DNA of 64,000 nt from Peteryoungia ipomoeae (GCF_004912165.1 NZ_STGV01000001.1:1054001-1118000); one strand, 5' to 3'. Numbered from the stretch's first letter, positions 37,838 to 48,306 are shown. Numbers and translations: made by a program. Notes: generated by a model not told the origin, from the letters alone.

Positions 37838-39388
37838 ATGAGCAAGCTGGAGACCCCCGGAGCCTTCGATCTCGACGCCTTGCGTCGGGCCGATCCTGAC
37901 GGCGTCAACGATACGGAATCATCTCGTGCACCCGTGGAAGTCAGCGAACTGGCCCGCCAGATTGCCCGCCAATATTCAGAAGCGAATTACTCCCCTGCGA
38001 TCGTCGTTGGTCAGCTTCGCTTCCTTGAGGTGATTGCGCTCTTCGCCTTGGCGCTTGCTGTCAATTTTACCATCGCGGATGCGCCGCTTGGTCATGTCTA
38101 TGAGGGTCTGGCAGCAGCATCCGGCGGCAGTATTCTTGCGCTCATCCTGATGCAAATCACCGATTGCTATCACGTCTCTGTCCTGCGCGAACCGATGCGC
38201 TCCATGGGCCGGGTGCTGGGGAGCTGGACAGTTTCCGCTGCGACCATCACGCTTCTGGCGCTCTTCCTAGGGGCGCAGAATGTGCAATTCCCCAGCCTGC
38301 TGACCGCCTGGTTTGTGGTTGGCGCTGCCTATCTGCTCATCGAACGGAATCTGATCGGCTTTGCCATTCGTCGATGGGGCCGCAATGGCGTCATGGAACG
38401 GCGCGCCGTCATCATTGGCGGCGGCAAGCCCGCAAGAGACCTGGCACGGGCGCTCGAACAGCAACCGGAAAACGATATCCGCATCTGCGGCATCTTCGAC
38501 GACCGAAATTCCGAACGTTCGCCGGATGTCGTGGCGGGCTATCCGAAGCTCGGCACGGTTGCCGAACTCGTTGAGTTTGCGAGGCTTGCTCATATCGACA
38601 TGCTGATCATATCGCTTCCGCTCAGCGCCGAAGCGCGGATCATGCAGCTATTGAAAATGCTTTGGGTTCTCCCCGTCGACATCCGTCTTGCGGCACATTC
38701 CAACAATCTGCGCTTCCGGCCACGCTCCTATTCGCATGTCGGGGCGGTGCCGCTTCTGGACATCCTCGACAAACCCATTCGCGACTGGGACTCTGTGGCC
38801 AAACGCGCATTCGATATCTTCTTCAGCGTGCTGGCCCTCCTCCTCCTCTGGCCGGTCTTCATTGCGACCGCGATTGCCGTCAAGACCACCTCGAAGGGGC
38901 CGATCCTCTTTGTGCAAAAGCGTCACGGCTTCAACAATGAAGTGATCAACGTTCTTAAATTCCGTTCGATGTATACGGAAATGAGCGATCCCTCTGCCCG
39001 CAATGCCGTGACCAAGAACGACCCTCGGGTCACGCCAGTCGGTCGCTTCATCCGCAAGACGTCGATCGACGAGCTGCCACAGATATTCAATGTCCTGCGT
39101 GGCGATCTCTCTCTGGTGGGCCCCCGCCCCCATGCAGTCGCCGGCCAGACCCGCGACAAGACCTTTTCCGAAATCGTCGAGGGGTATTTTGCCCGGCACC
39201 GGGTCAAGCCCGGCGTCACCGGCTGGGCGCAGATCAATGGCTGGCGCGGCGAAATCGACACGGATGACAAGATCAAGTTCAGAACCGCCTACGACCTCTA
39301 TTACATCGAAAACTGGTCGCTGCTGTTCGATCTGAAAATCCTGCTTCTCACACCCATCCGTCTGCTGAACACGGACAATGCGTATTGA
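37838..39388 (+). CDS. Undecaprenyl-phosphate sugar phosphotransferase (WcaJ/ExoY type)
   Basis: The 516-residue protein starts polysaccharide assembly by moving a sugar-1-phosphate to undecaprenyl phosphate. It has several N-terminal helices, a CoA-binding-like Rossmann region ([21 protein letters not shown]) and the C-terminal catalytic domain: [56 protein letters not shown] and [16 protein letters not shown]. The type fits UppE, the initiating enzyme of unipolar polysaccharide in Agrobacterium, but synteny is recalled, not checked. Its stop overlaps the next gene by 4 bases. Confidence 0.92.
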   Translation: MSKLETPGAFDLDALRRADPDGVNDTESSRAPVEVSELARQIARQYSEANYSPAIVVGQLRFLEVIALFALALAVNFTIADAPLGHVYEGLAAASGGSILALILMQITDCYHVSVLREPMRSMGRVLGSWTVSAATITLLALFLGAQNVQFPSLLTAWFVVGAAYLLIERNLIGFAIRRWGRNGVMERRAVIIGGGKPARDLARALEQQPENDIRICGIFDDRNSERSPDVVAGYPKLGTVAELVEFARLAHIDMLIISLPLSAEARIMQLLKMLWVLPVDIRLAAHSNNLRFRPRSYSHVGAVPLLDILDKPIRDWDSVAKRAFDIFFSVLALLLLWPVFIATAIAVKTTSKGPILFVQKRHGFNNEVINVLKFRSMYTEMSDPSARNAVTKNDPRVTPVGRFIRKTSIDELPQIFNVLRGDLSLVGPRPHAVAGQTRDKTFSEIVEGYFARHRVKPGVTGWAQINGWRGEIDTDDKIKFRTAYDLYYIENWSLLFDLKILLLTPIRLLNTDNAY

Positions 39389-40662
39389 CCTTTGAAGCCA
39401 CCACCTCAGGCATGGCGGATGACCGCCGCGCGCCTCCGATGCCGAACCGCGCGGCCATCGGCCATCTGGGGTCGCTTCTGCTCGGGCTTGGCGTGTTTCT
39501 TTCAGGCTTCGTCATCTCGGAACCGGCGCCTTACGAATTGCTGATGGTTGCGCAAGTGGCGCTGTGGTTTCTGTTCGGCTTGCGCATCTCGCGTGCCGTT
39601 GCGCCGCTGCTGGTCCTGCTCATGGCCTTCAATATCGGCGGCATGCTGGCCGTCACCATGCTGCAGGACATTCTGACCGAGCAGGCGCTCTATGTTGCCG
39701 TGTCGGTGTTTCTGGCGCTGACCGCCGTCTTCTACGCTGCGATCATCGAGGATCGGCATCAGCGCCTCTCCATGATCTTCCAGGCATGGGTCGCGGCCGC
39801 GCTCATTACGGGAATGCTCGGTATTCTCGGCTATTTTCATGCCTTTCCCGGTGCGGAGATGTTCACGCGATATGACCGGGCCATGGGCGCCTTCCAGGAT
39901 CCGAACGTCTTTGGTCCTTTTCTCGTGGCGCCTGCGCTTTATCTGCTCCACGGCCTGCTGAAAGGCGGCTTGGTTGGCGCTCCCTTGAGAGGTTTGGGGC
40001 TGCTGATCCTCGTGCTCGCCGTCTTCCTCTCCTTTTCGCGCGCCGCCTGGGGGCTCTTTCTTTTTGCCGCGATGGCGCTCGTCTTCGTGATGCTACTCAA
40101 GGAGCGCACCAACGCCTTTCGCCTGAAAATTCTGCTGCTCTCAATCGCAGCCGTTGCCACCATGGTTGTCGCTCTGGTCGGCGCACTGCAGACGGAGAAG
40201 GTGCGAAGCCTGTTCGAGACCCGCGCCCAGCTCGTCCAGGACTATGATGGCGGCCATATGGGCCGCTTCGAGCGCCACCGCGCCGGCTTCGTGCTTGCGA
40301 TGGAACGACCGCTTGGGATAGGGCCGATGATGTTCGGTCGCATCTTCCCCGAGGATGAACACAATATCTGGCTGAAATCGCTGATGACCTATGGCTGGAT
40401 CGGCTTCGTCTCCTTCATTGCCCTGATCGCATCCACGATCGCCATCGGTTTCCGGCTTCTCCTGCGGGATCGTCCCTGGCAGCCATATCTCATGATCGGC
40501 TGGGTCACGCTTCTTGGCCATATCCTCGTCGGTACCGTCATCGATATCGACCACTGGCGGCATTTCTATTTGCTGCTTGGGATCGTCTGGGGCTGCGCGG
40601 CACTGGAAATGCGGCACAACAGCCGATTGCGGACGCAGACCGGGTTGCCCCGCGTCCCTTGA
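39385..40662 (+). CDS. O-antigen ligase/Wzy-like polysaccharide polymerase
   Basis: An integral membrane protein of 425 residues with about ten helices. The long periplasmic loop and FERHRAGFVLAMERPLGIGPMMFGRIFPEDEHNIWLKSLM (a Wzy_C/O-antigen-ligase block with the conserved H-N-W) identify the family. The TTG at 39385 overlaps the previous stop, implying translational coupling; the ATG at 39412 is an alternative start. It should polymerise the repeat units that the Wzc-like and Wza-like proteins export. Confidence 0.87.
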   Translation: MTFEATTSGMADDRRAPPMPNRAAIGHLGSLLLGLGVFLSGFVISEPAPYELLMVAQVALWFLFGLRISRAVAPLLVLLMAFNIGGMLAVTMLQDILTEQALYVAVSVFLALTAVFYAAIIEDRHQRLSMIFQAWVAAALITGMLGILGYFHAFPGAEMFTRYDRAMGAFQDPNVFGPFLVAPALYLLHGLLKGGLVGAPLRGLGLLILVLAVFLSFSRAAWGLFLFAAMALVFVMLLKERTNAFRLKILLLSIAAVATMVVALVGALQTEKVRSLFETRAQLVQDYDGGHMGRFERHRAGFVLAMERPLGIGPMMFGRIFPEDEHNIWLKSLMTYGWIGFVSFIALIASTIAIGFRLLLRDRPWQPYLMIGWVTLLGHILVGTVIDIDHWRHFYLLLGIVWGCAALEMRHNSRLRTQTGLPRVP

Positions 40663-40692
40663 TTCTCGCTGGCCGTGACACATATCAGTTGC

Positions 40693-40986
40693 ATGATAAC
40701 ACCCGCTCAAATCCGCGCCGCACGCGCCATGCTGGACATTACGATTGAAGAGCTTGCCAGCGAGAGCGGCCTTGCACCGCTTGTCATCCTGCAGATCGAG
40801 GCTGAAGAAGGCCGAGACGCCATGTCGGGCGACTTCGATTTGCTGAAAACGGCCCTCGAGCGACGTGGCATAACGTTCCTTGCCAATGGCGAACAAGGTG
40901 GCGGCGGCGCCGGTTTGCGCATGGTCGCTCCCCATGCTGAACAGGGCTTGAGGCCCGAAGAGCTGACGGCCGCGAACGACGATTAA
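40693..40986 (+). CDS. Small helix-turn-helix (XRE-like) protein
   Basis: A 97-residue protein with an N-terminal HTH: TPAQIRAARAMLDITIEELASESGLAPLVILQIEAEEG matches the Cro/CI type in shape and spacing. The rest (LLKTALERRGITFLANGEQGGGGAGL) is the common tail of small alphaproteobacterial XRE proteins. It follows the Wzy-like gene by 30 bases and may be cotranscribed. The start at 40693 has only a weak ribosome-binding site. A role in regulating the polysaccharide locus is possible but unproven. Confidence 0.8.
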   Translation: MITPAQIRAARAMLDITIEELASESGLAPLVILQIEAEEGRDAMSGDFDLLKTALERRGITFLANGEQGGGGAGLRMVAPHAEQGLRPEELTAANDD

Positions 40987-41063
40987 GTTTTCACCATATT
41001 TCAATGGAACAATAAGACGGTTCGCGCCTTATTCGCCTGACAAATCAGTCAGGAGAACATTGT

Positions 41064-41213
41064 ATGCAGCGGAATAACAGCCTTTATCTGATCATAGGCG
41101 CTCTCGTCGTCGCGGTGATCGGTCTTGGTATCTATGTCTATCAGGAGGAGTCCAAGCCTGACGGCGTTGAGCTGCGCATCGGCGAAGGCGGCGTCTCCAT
41201 CGAGGAAAACTGA
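41064..41213 (+). CDS. Small single-pass membrane protein
   Basis: A 49-residue protein with one N-terminal membrane helix (SLYLIIGALVVAVIGLGIYV) and an acidic C-terminal tail (KPDGVELRIGEGGVSIEEN). AGGAGAAC stands 5-8 bases before the ATG at 41064. I recall similar short proteins in Rhizobiaceae but no function. Topology suggests the tail faces the periplasm. Confidence 0.72.
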   Translation: MQRNNSLYLIIGALVVAVIGLGIYVYQEESKPDGVELRIGEGGVSIEEN

Positions 41214-41241
41214 CCGCGCTTTCGGGCCGACTATGAGCCGG

Positions 41242-42255
41242 TCAAGAGAACCGAATGAAATCACTGTAGAATTTGTGGGGGGCGCTGATGGCGCCCTCAA
41301 GCATGTAGGGGTAGCTCTTCTGCCGGCTGGCGGTAGTCCCCCTGATCGGCAGCCCATGATCCAGTCCGTCAACGGCATGATAGTCGAGCAGGATCTGGCC
41401 GTTTTTATCGACCCAAGTCGTGGTCGTTGCATGTCTGGACGTGCGAACTCGTCCGTCCTCTTCCGCCAAGCCGAGGACATCTAGCCATTGGCGCAGACTG
41501 GCAATGCCGTTGGCCGGATTGACGATCCGATCGGCCTGCCCTTGCCAGATCGAAATCGCCGGATGCTTGGACAGATCGCCATCCCGCACCAGGCGCACCA
41601 GGTCGCCCAGTTGCGGCGGCGAAATCTCGACCCCTGACTTCATGACGCGCAGCGCCGTCATTCCATCGCGAGCCCCGCCATAGGGCATACCGGCCACGAG
41701 CTGACCGGCGCGGAAGAGGTCTGGATAGGCCACGAGCAGGGCGGACGCAATGGCTGCCCCGGCCGACAGGCCATGCACAAAGATCCGATCCTTGGGCACT
41801 CTGTGGCGCCTGACGGCGCTGTCGATCATTTGGCGAATGGACCCGACCTCACCGCGATCTCTGGCAACCGCGCTTGGACGAAACCAGTTGAAACAGAGAT
41901 TGGAATTGTTCTGGCGTCTCTGCTCCGGATAAAGCAGCACGATCCCCTTTTCGCGCGCCAGCCGCGCCCAGCCGCTGCCAAGGTGATATTGCATGGCCGT
42001 CTGCAGGCAGCCATGGAGGACGACCACCAGCGTCCTCGGATTTGCCTGCGTCTTCGGCACATATTCAAGCATCCGCAGGCGACCGGGATTGCTGCCGAAG
42101 TCAACGATTTCACGCAGAACCGGGCGCGCTGCCCGCTTCGGCGCCGGGCGGACGAAATCAGGCGTGACCAAAGGTAAGACGGCCTTCAGCGTTTTCCTGA
42201 TCTGTCTCTGGCCGTTCATCCACGCTTTCAGGGGCTTGGAAATCTTGTATCGCAT
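41242..42255 (-). CDS. PHB-depolymerase-type extracellular or cytosolic esterase
   Basis: A 337-residue alpha/beta hydrolase of the esterase_phb/LpqC group. The oxyanion and N-terminal region is TLVVVLHGCLQTAMQY, the nucleophile elbow is GLSAGAAIAS (Ser in G-x-S-x-G), the Asp lies in IWQGQADRIVNPAN and the His in VDGLDHGLP. GGAGAGG precedes the ATG at 42255. The N-terminus is basic without a clear signal peptide. Substrates of relatives include polyhydroxybutyrate and feruloyl esters; which applies is unknown. Confidence 0.85.
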   Translation of the reverse strand: MRYKISKPLKAWMNGQRQIRKTLKAVLPLVTPDFVRPAPKRAARPVLREIVDFGSNPGRLRMLEYVPKTQANPRTLVVVLHGCLQTAMQYHLGSGWARLAREKGIVLLYPEQRRQNNSNLCFNWFRPSAVARDRGEVGSIRQMIDSAVRRHRVPKDRIFVHGLSAGAAIASALLVAYPDLFRAGQLVAGMPYGGARDGMTALRVMKSGVEISPPQLGDLVRLVRDGDLSKHPAISIWQGQADRIVNPANGIASLRQWLDVLGLAEEDGRVRTSRHATTTTWVDKNGQILLDYHAVDGLDHGLPIRGTTASRQKSYPYMLEGAISAPHKFYSDFIRFS

Positions 42256-42346
42256 CACAGCCTCTCCGGTTGTCAGCGAGTGCATGTAATGCTGCATCGC
42301 AGCATTCCTAGGGCAGCGGATCGTATAAAACGCGCCTGGAGACAGC

Positions 42347-42380
42347 AAAAAGGCCGCCCGAGGACATCGGGCAGCCTTTT
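42347..42380 (-). terminator. Rho-independent terminator of tRNA-Pro
   Basis: A long stem (AAAAAGGC and GCCCGA with their partners, one mismatch) followed on the minus strand by TTTTT, 41 bases beyond the tRNA-Pro 3' end. Confidence 0.85.
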
Positions 42381-42420
42381 AGGCAAAGACAAGGATTGGC
42401 AAGAGCCACATCCTGAAACT

Positions 42421-42497
<77 letters not shown>

Positions 42498-42539
42498 TCA
42501 GGGCTCGCCGCCAGAAAATACCATCCGGCGAGCAAGGTT

Positions 42540-42568
42540 CCTTTAGACAGTCAGGTAGTTGCGCGCAA
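42540..42568 (-). promoter_or_regulatory. Sigma-70-type promoter of tRNA-Pro
   Basis: TTGCGC (42563-42568), a 17-base spacer and TAAAGG (42540-42545) on the minus strand, about 36 bases before the mature tRNA. A 7-bp inverted repeat CTCGCCG-N15-CGGCGAG (42504-42532) lies in the short leader and could guide processing. Confidence 0.55.
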
Positions 42569-42602
42569 GTGGAAACTCCACCTGTGCAGAAAATTCCAGT
42601 GA

Positions 42603-43004
42603 TCAGCGCGAACGCTCGAACAGTGCCTGCATCTCGGCAAAGCGGCGGCGATTGTCCGTGTCTTCCGAATCCGACGCATAGCAGGTGCTGTCGGCGCAGA
42701 AACGCAGAAGGACAAGCTTGCCTTCCTGACGGGTGAACGCGCATTCCATCTCGTCCGAGATGTCGCTTTCCTCAACATCCATGCGGGTGGAATAGGTCAA
42801 TCGGGCACCCGGCGGCTCAAGCTCCGGAAACGCCTGCACGATGCCGACCTTGATATCGGGAACCATGAGCAAGTTCTTGGCGACGAAGATGCAGGCATCG
42901 CGCACTTCGTCTGCCCCTTCAGGCGCAGTGGCAGTGGTGGCGGTCTGCGCATTCGCGGCGCCAGCGCAGAGGACAAGGACGGTTGCGGCGAAAAGTTGTT
43001 TCAT
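42603..43004 (-). CDS. Secreted protein of unknown function
   Basis: A 133-residue protein with a signal peptide (LFAATVLVLCAGAANA). The mature part has four cysteines (DACIFVAKN, EMECAFTRQ, RFCADSTCY) and is acidic. I do not recognise the family. AAGG precedes the ATG. It lies downstream of the MerR gene on the same strand with an 89-base gap, so it might be read from the same transcript. Confidence 0.75.
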   Translation of the reverse strand: MKQLFAATVLVLCAGAANAQTATTATAPEGADEVRDACIFVAKNLLMVPDIKVGIVQAFPELEPPGARLTYSTRMDVEESDISDEMECAFTRQEGKLVLLRFCADSTCYASDSEDTDNRRRFAEMQALFERSR

Positions 43005-43093
43005 GGATCGGAACCTTTGATTTGCGTCTCATCCTCCAACGCAAATCGATCGATCGAGGTTCCCCGATAGACTGCAAACCGGGGAGCCGGTGG

Positions 43094-43630
43094 TCAGCGG
43101 ACCTGATCCAGCAGGCGTTTGCACTCGAGAAGGTCAAACAGCGCTTCCTGCAACAGGGCGCGATCCTCCTTGCCGACACTGGTCTTGCCAACGCTGATCT
43201 CCGGAGCATCGTCGTCCCCGCCGCCGAAGCCGAAGAAACGACCGCTGGCCTTGATCTTGGGCCGTCCCAGCACCTGATCATCGTCAAGCGAGACTTTCGG
43301 TTCCTCGCTCTTGGACGAGCTTGCAGCGACAAGCGCCTCCATGGTGGCGACATCACCCGAGGCGACCGCCATGACGAACTTGTTCCCGTTGGTTTTCAGG
43401 AGCTTCTGCACGCCCTTGATGGTGTAGCCCTGATCATAGAGCAGGTGCCGGATGCCCTTCAGCAACTCGATGTCGTCAGGGCGATAGTAGCGCCGGCCGC
43501 CGCCGCGCTTCAGCGGCTTCACCTGGGGGAAGCGTGTCTCCCAAAACCGCAGGACGTGCTGAGGCAGATCGAGATCGTCGGCGACCTCGCTGATCGTGCG
43601 AAAGGCGTCAGGGCTCTTATCCAATTGCAT
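43094..43630 (-). CDS. MerR-family transcriptional regulator
   Basis: A 178-residue protein with an N-terminal Mer[73 protein letters not shown]. The C-terminal part is acidic and lacks the cysteines of metal sensors. In Rhizobiales this gene follows ihfA with the plsX-fabH genes upstream, as here, so it may share their transcript. Ligand and targets are unknown. Confidence 0.9.
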   Translation of the reverse strand: MQLDKSPDAFRTISEVADDLDLPQHVLRFWETRFPQVKPLKRGGGRRYYRPDDIELLKGIRHLLYDQGYTIKGVQKLLKTNGNKFVMAVASGDVATMEALVAASSSKSEEPKVSLDDDQVLGRPKIKASGRFFGFGGGDDDAPEISVGKTSVGKEDRALLQEALFDLLECKRLLDQVR

Positions 43631-43744
43631 GCGAAAATCCTCGCTCGACCGTCTATGGCGCGATTCGTCACTATTTCAACGATTTGAGAGGACTTATTCA
43701 ACTGCTTGGGGCGATGATTTCCATCTGCTCCCCATTTTTTGACC

Positions 43745-44083
43745 TCAAGCCGCCGGATTGGCCGGCTTCTGCTTGGACTTACGGGCGATATGCGCCCGCA
43801 GGATGCGCTGCTTCAGCACATTGGAGGCCTTGAATGTCATGACCCGACGCGGGGAAATCGGCACTTCCTCACCAGTCTTCGGATTGCGCCCGATGCGCTC
43901 GTTCTTGCTGCGGACCTGGAAGGTCGCGAAGGAGGAGAGCTTGACCGATTCACCACGAACGATCGCGTTGCAGATCTCGTCGATGACAGTTTCGACGAGT
44001 TCTGCAGATTCAGTCCGTGACAAGCCGACTTTGCGGAATACCGATTCGGCCAAGTCTGCTCGCGTCACTGTCTTCCCGGCCAT
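43745..44083 (-). CDS. ihfA: Integration host factor subunit alpha
   Basis: A 112-residue DNA-bending protein that pairs with Ihf[63 protein letters not shown] identify IHF-alpha rather than HU. The start at 44083 matches the family and has AGGCGG upstream. It is 104 bases downstream of fabH and 114 bases upstream of merR. Confidence 0.96.
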   Translation of the reverse strand: MAGKTVTRADLAESVFRKVGLSRTESAELVETVIDEICNAIVRGESVKLSSFATFQVRSKNERIGRNPKTGEEVPISPRRVMTFKASNVLKQRILRAHIARKSKQKPANPAA

Positions 44084-44187
44084 GTCGATCGTCCGCCTAA
44101 ACCAATGAACTTGTTGAATACGCAAAGACTATTGCCCTTGACGGCCATGGTCAAGCGCTTGTTGAAACGCAATTCAACGCTTGACCA

Positions 44188-45159
44188 TCACCAACGCAGG
44201 AGGATCGCACCCCAGGTAAAGCCGCCACCCATGGCTTCGAGCATCACGAGATCGCCCGACTTGATCCGTCCATCGCCCGCAGCCGTGGCCAGAGCAAGCG
44301 GAATGGATGCGGCCGAGGTATTGCCGTGCTTATCGACAGTGATCACGACCTTCTCATCGGGAATGCCGAGTTTCTTGGCGGATCCATCGATGATGCGCTT
44401 GTTGGCCTGGTGCGGCACAAGCCAGTCGATGTCGTCAGCCGTCGTGCCGGTTGCCGCAAACGCGGCCTCGATAACATCGGTGATCATTCCGACGGCATGT
44501 TTGAAGACCTCGCGACCTTCCATTCTCAAATGCCCAACGGTGCCTGTCGTCGAAGGACCTCCGTCGACGTAAAGCTTTTCGCGATGAACACCGTCTGAGC
44601 GGAGGTTGGACGTCAGGACGCCCCGGTCTGCAATCGTGCCTTCGCCTTCCTGGGCTTCCAGCACAAGTGCTCCGGCGCCGTCCCCGAAAAGCACGCAGGT
44701 TGTGCGATCGTTCCAATCGAGAATGCGCGAGAATGTTTCCGCACCGATCACCAGAACACGACGCGCCATACCGCCGCGGATGTAGAGATCGGCAGTCGCC
44801 ATGGCATAGACGAAGCCTGAGCAGACCGCCTGAACGTCGAAGGCAAAGCCGTGATGCATGCCCAACCGGTTCTGGATGTTCACGGCGGTCGCCGGGAAGG
44901 TGTTGTCCGGTGTCGATGTTGCACAGATGATGAGATCGATGTCCTGCGCTGTCAGGCCAGCGCGGTCCAGCGCCTCTTGGGCGGCCGCAGCACCCAGGGA
45001 GGCCGTCGTCTCCCCCTCGCCTGCGATATAACGCTGGCGAATGCCCGTGCGTTGCACGATCCACTCGTCCGAGGTTTCGACCAGGCTCTCCAGGTCACGA
45101 TTGGTCATTACACGCTTTGGAAGCGCTGCTCCAAAGCCACGCACGACAGAACGAATCAT
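44188..45159 (-). CDS. fabH: 3-oxoacyl-ACP synthase III
   Basis: The 323-residue condensing enzyme starts fatty-acid synthesis from acetyl-CoA and malonyl-ACP. The catalytic Cys is in [11 protein letters not shown], His in [12 protein letters not shown] and Asn in KHGNTSAAS. It follows plsX by 22 bases in the classic DUF177-plsX-fabH order. Confidence 0.97.
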   Translation of the reverse strand: MIRSVVRGFGAALPKRVMTNRDLESLVETSDEWIVQRTGIRQRYIAGEGETTASLGAAAAQEALDRAGLTAQDIDLIICATSTPDNTFPATAVNIQNRLGMHHGFAFDVQAVCSGFVYAMATADLYIRGGMARRVLVIGAETFSRILDWNDRTTCVLFGDGAGALVLEAQEGEGTIADRGVLTSNLRSDGVHREKLYVDGGPSTTGTVGHLRMEGREVFKHAVGMITDVIEAAFAATGTTADDIDWLVPHQANKRIIDGSAKKLGIPDEKVVITVDKHGNTSAASIPLALATAAGDGRIKSGDLVMLEAMGGGFTWGAILLRW

Positions 45160-45181
45160 CGGTAAATTTTCCTAACTCACT

Positions 45182-46228
45182 TCAGGCCGCTTCCGGCCCC
45201 GCGGGGGACGGGTGGCGTGCGTGATACTTCTTCAAGTCATTTTCGATCTTCTGGGTGAGACCGTTGCGCACCATGTCGTGACCGACATCGATGGCTGCAG
45301 CAAAGCCTTCGGCATCCGTGCCGCCATGGCTTTTGATCACAACGCCGTTCAAGCCGAGGAAGACGCCACCGTTGACCTTGCGCGGATCCATCTTCTCGCG
45401 CAGCCGGTCGAATGCTCCCTTGGCAAGGAGGTAACCGAGCTTTGCCATCCAGGTGCGCGTCATGGCGGCGCGGAGATATTCCGCGATCTGCTTTGCCGTC
45501 CCTTCTGCCGTCTTCAGCGCGATATTGCCCGTAAAGCCTTCGGTCACGACCACATCGACCGTGCCTTTGCCGAGATCATCGCCCTCGACAAAGCCGTAGT
45601 AATCGATCGAATCGAGACCCGCTTCGCGGATCAGGCGCCCGGCTTCCTTCACATCTTCCTGGCCCTTGATCTCTTCCACGCCGACATTCAGAAGACCGAC
45701 CAGCGGCTTTTCTATGTCAAACAGCGCGCGTGCCATGGCGCCGCCCATGACTGCGAAATCGAGCAATTGCTGGCTGTCGGCCCCGATGCCGGCACCGACA
45801 TCCAGCACGATGCTTTCGCCCGAAAGCGTTGGCCAGATGGCCGCAATCGCCGGACGCTCAATGGTCGCCATCGTGCGCAGGCAAAACTTCGCCATGGCCA
45901 TCAGCGCGCCGGTATTGCCAGCCGACACCACAACATCGGCCTCGCCTGACTTCACGGCTTCGATCGATCGCCACATGCTGGAGACGTAGCGACCGCGGCG
46001 CAGCGCCTGGCTGGGCTTTTCGTCCATGCCGACGGAGACATCACAATGATGGAAGACGGATCTTTCTTTCAGCTTGGGAAAGCGATCAAGAATCGTATCG
46101 CAACGCTCTTGCTGTCCAAACAGGAGAAACGTTACGTCGGGATGCCGCTCCAACGCCTTGGCGGCACCGGGAATGACGACTTCCGGGCCAAAATCGCCAC
46201 CCATCACATCGAGAGAAATTCTGATCAC
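45182..46228 (-). CDS. plsX: Phosphate acyltransferase PlsX
   Basis: A peripheral membrane enzyme of 348 residues that makes acyl-phosphate for phospholipid synthesis. [22 protein letters not shown] is the family N-terminus, and [12 protein letters not shown] and GFVEGDD are conserved. It is cotranscribed with fabH and lies 100 bases after DUF177. Confidence 0.97.
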   Translation of the reverse strand: MIRISLDVMGGDFGPEVVIPGAAKALERHPDVTFLLFGQQERCDTILDRFPKLKERSVFHHCDVSVGMDEKPSQALRRGRYVSSMWRSIEAVKSGEADVVVSAGNTGALMAMAKFCLRTMATIERPAIAAIWPTLSGESIVLDVGAGIGADSQQLLDFAVMGGAMARALFDIEKPLVGLLNVGVEEIKGQEDVKEAGRLIREAGLDSIDYYGFVEGDDLGKGTVDVVVTEGFTGNIALKTAEGTAKQIAEYLRAAMTRTWMAKLGYLLAKGAFDRLREKMDPRKVNGGVFLGLNGVVIKSHGGTDAEGFAAAIDVGHDMVRNGLTQKIENDLKKYHARHPSPAGPEAA

Positions 46229-46328
46229 TCTTGCCTGACCCTTCTTGATCGCTGGCCAGCGAATTTTCGGTCAAAATACCGGTTTTCGGTCCACACACAA
46301 CCCACCCCACTTCGCAGATGGGGGAAGA

Positions 46329-46886
46329 TCAATCCTTTTTCCAGTCCTTGAGCGCCGCAAATGGCGACGGTTTGGCATCCTCTTCCGGCTCGCTTTCGAT
46401 GTGGCCGGAGAAGCGCACGCCCTCTTTTTTCGGATAGGGATCGATATCGAGCGCTGCCAGTTCCGCAATCAGCGCTCCGGCATCGATGGTGTCTCCGACG
46501 AAGGTTTCGGGAAGATCCGGCCCGTCCGGATCGAGCACCATCTCGCCTGCACCATCGAGCACGATGCGCGCAAGCTTGGAGCCTTCCGGCACGAAAATCT
46601 GGTCGATCTCCTGGTCTATCCGAGAGACGACAGGATCGAGCGTGACAACACAGGACTGCACGATTTCCCCTGACACCTGCCCCTTGATGCGGACGCCATC
46701 CTTCTTCCATCGAGCGATCTGCAGATCGGCAGCGAGGCGGTTCACCGCCTCGACGTGCCAGATTTCAGCAAGCCCCAGACGCTCGCGCTCGTCGGCTTCG
46801 ACATGCACCTGGACGGGATTATGAGAAACATGCCCCACCTTGACGAGGTAGCTAAACTCCTGCCCTTCATTGAGGCTCTTCGACAT
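46329..46886 (-). CDS. DUF177 (YceD-like) protein
   Basis: A 185-residue protein of the DUF177 family. The two conserved Cys-region equivalents appear as SGEIVQSCVVTLDPV and the following acidic block; QIFVPEG and LAALDIDPYPKKEG fit the domain. In bacteria it precedes rpmF or plsX and has been linked to 23S rRNA accumulation. No rpmF lies between it and plsX here, as expected for rhizobia. Confidence 0.88.
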   Translation of the reverse strand: MSKSLNEGQEFSYLVKVGHVSHNPVQVHVEADERERLGLAEIWHVEAVNRLAADLQIARWKKDGVRIKGQVSGEIVQSCVVTLDPVVSRIDQEIDQIFVPEGSKLARIVLDGAGEMVLDPDGPDLPETFVGDTIDAGALIAELAALDIDPYPKKEGVRFSGHIESEPEEDAKPSPFAALKDWKKD

Positions 46887-46973
46887 TGTCCTTCATCTTT
46901 CTCTATCGGGCGACACGCGCCATTTTCGCCGGAGCCGCCTGCTCGACGGCGAATATGGCCGACATGCGCGGTT

Positions 46974-47513
46974 TCAGCCCTGCGGCGTCTCGATGGTCGC
47001 CATTCCCGTTTCGATCGCCGTCTCCGGCATCTCGGCAAGCTTGCGCTCTGCGTCAAACATCCAGTTCGCCAGCGTCTTCATCGGGGGAGCTTCTGCGCCC
47101 TCCTCCGGATGAAGGTTTCGTACCAGTGCGGCCTCAAGGCCTTCAGCGTCCTTGGCATCGAGCGCCTTGGCGTAGGATTCGAGGCGGCCGTAATACATGC
47201 TGGCCAGCTTCTTCATGCGTTTGGGCACACCGGGATCACCCACTCCAAGTTCCCGGATCGAATGATCGACATCTTCGAAAAACGCATCGATGATGTTCTG
47301 GGCAATTTCTTGACCGCTGCGCGCGGACTGTGCCGTGCGACGGAAATACAGGATCAGAATGATCGACAGCATTTCAAAACGGCCGAGCACGGTGTCCGGC
47401 ACATGCATGTCACGATAGAATGCCGGCGTCCGGGCGGCGGCCGTCAGTAGCTGATACTGCCGCTCGACGATTGTTCTGTTGTTCCGCTTCTGACGGAAGA
47501 ACCCGAATACCAT
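46974..47513 (-). CDS. Ubiquinol-cytochrome c chaperone (CBP3-like) family protein
   Basis: A 179-residue protein of the Ubiq_cyt_C_chap family, related to yeast Cbp3, which assists cytochrome b assembly in complex III. RQYQLLTAAARTPAFYRDMHVPDTVLGRFEMLSIILILYFRRTA is the signature first half; GVGDPGVPKRMKKLASMYYGRLESY the second. The ATG at 47513 (MVFGFFRQ) is preferred over the upstream start. It lies upstream of DUF177 on the same strand with an 87-base gap. Confidence 0.87.
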   Translation of the reverse strand: MVFGFFRQKRNNRTIVERQYQLLTAAARTPAFYRDMHVPDTVLGRFEMLSIILILYFRRTAQSARSGQEIAQNIIDAFFEDVDHSIRELGVGDPGVPKRMKKLASMYYGRLESYAKALDAKDAEGLEAALVRNLHPEEGAEAPPMKTLANWMFDAERKLAEMPETAIETGMATIETPQG

Positions 47514-47770
47514 TCTGTTCCACCAAAAAGAGCCGTAAGCATTGTGTCTCACCGGCTACTCATGTTGCATGATTACGAAAGCTGGTTTACCGAAGCAGAC
47601 GTGAATTGCAATGCCGATAAAGTTGTTCTGGCTACCTGCATCTGTGGGTCAGACGGCAAAACCAAGTCGGCGGCAGCATGTTTGCTGGCCTCTCCCCGGA
47701 ATGGCCACAATGCTGTGCGCAGTAGCGACCCGGCGCTCCGGCGCCTTCTGCATCAATGGGAGACGTTTGC

Positions 47771-48262
47771 GTGGACATGCGGATTATCAGATCGGACCGG
47801 AAGTTTCTAAGCACGACCGTGCTTGCGCTTGCCGTCACCCTTGGCGGTCTTTCCGGTTGCCAGACTGGCGAAGTCTTCCACAATGGCTATGTCGTGGATC
47901 AGGCCGCGCTCGATCTTGTGCCCGTCGGCTCCAGCCGCGAACAGGTTCTTCTGTCGCTTGGCACTCCGTCCACGACCGCGACTTTCGATGGCGAGGTCTT
48001 TTACTATATCTCGCAGAAGCGCACGCGCTCCGTCGCCTTCATGAAGCAGAAGCTGGTCGAACAGCAGATCCTGGCGATCTACTTCGACAAGGATGGCGTC
48101 GTCAGCCAACGGGCCAACTACACCATGCAGGACGGCAAGGTGTTCGACACGATTTCGCGCACGACGCCAACAGGCGGTCGCGACCTCACCTTCCTGCAGC
48201 AGCTTTTGGCTGGCGGCGGCGGTGCGGCCAACAGCGTCAAGAACATCTTGGGCGGCCAGTAA
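47771..48262 (+). CDS. bamE: Outer-membrane assembly lipoprotein BamE (SmpA/OmlA)
   Basis: A 163-residue lipoprotein (lipobox LSGC near residue 29) of the BAM complex that inserts beta-barrel proteins. The SmpA/OmlA domain shows GYVVDQAALDLVPVGSSREQVLLSLGTPSTTATFDGEVFYYISQ. The GTG at 47771 is preferred because GGGAG lies 8 bases upstream; ATG 47777 is an alternative. It is divergent from the CBP3-like gene and ends before a bidirectional terminator. Confidence 0.9.
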   Translation: MDMRIIRSDRKFLSTTVLALAVTLGGLSGCQTGEVFHNGYVVDQAALDLVPVGSSREQVLLSLGTPSTTATFDGEVFYYISQKRTRSVAFMKQKLVEQQILAIYFDKDGVVSQRANYTMQDGKVFDTISRTTPTGGRDLTFLQQLLAGGGGAANSVKNILGGQ

Positions 48263-48306
48263 GCCGCCCTGCCCTCTGGGAGCCGACACAGACTTTCAGA
48301 CAAACG

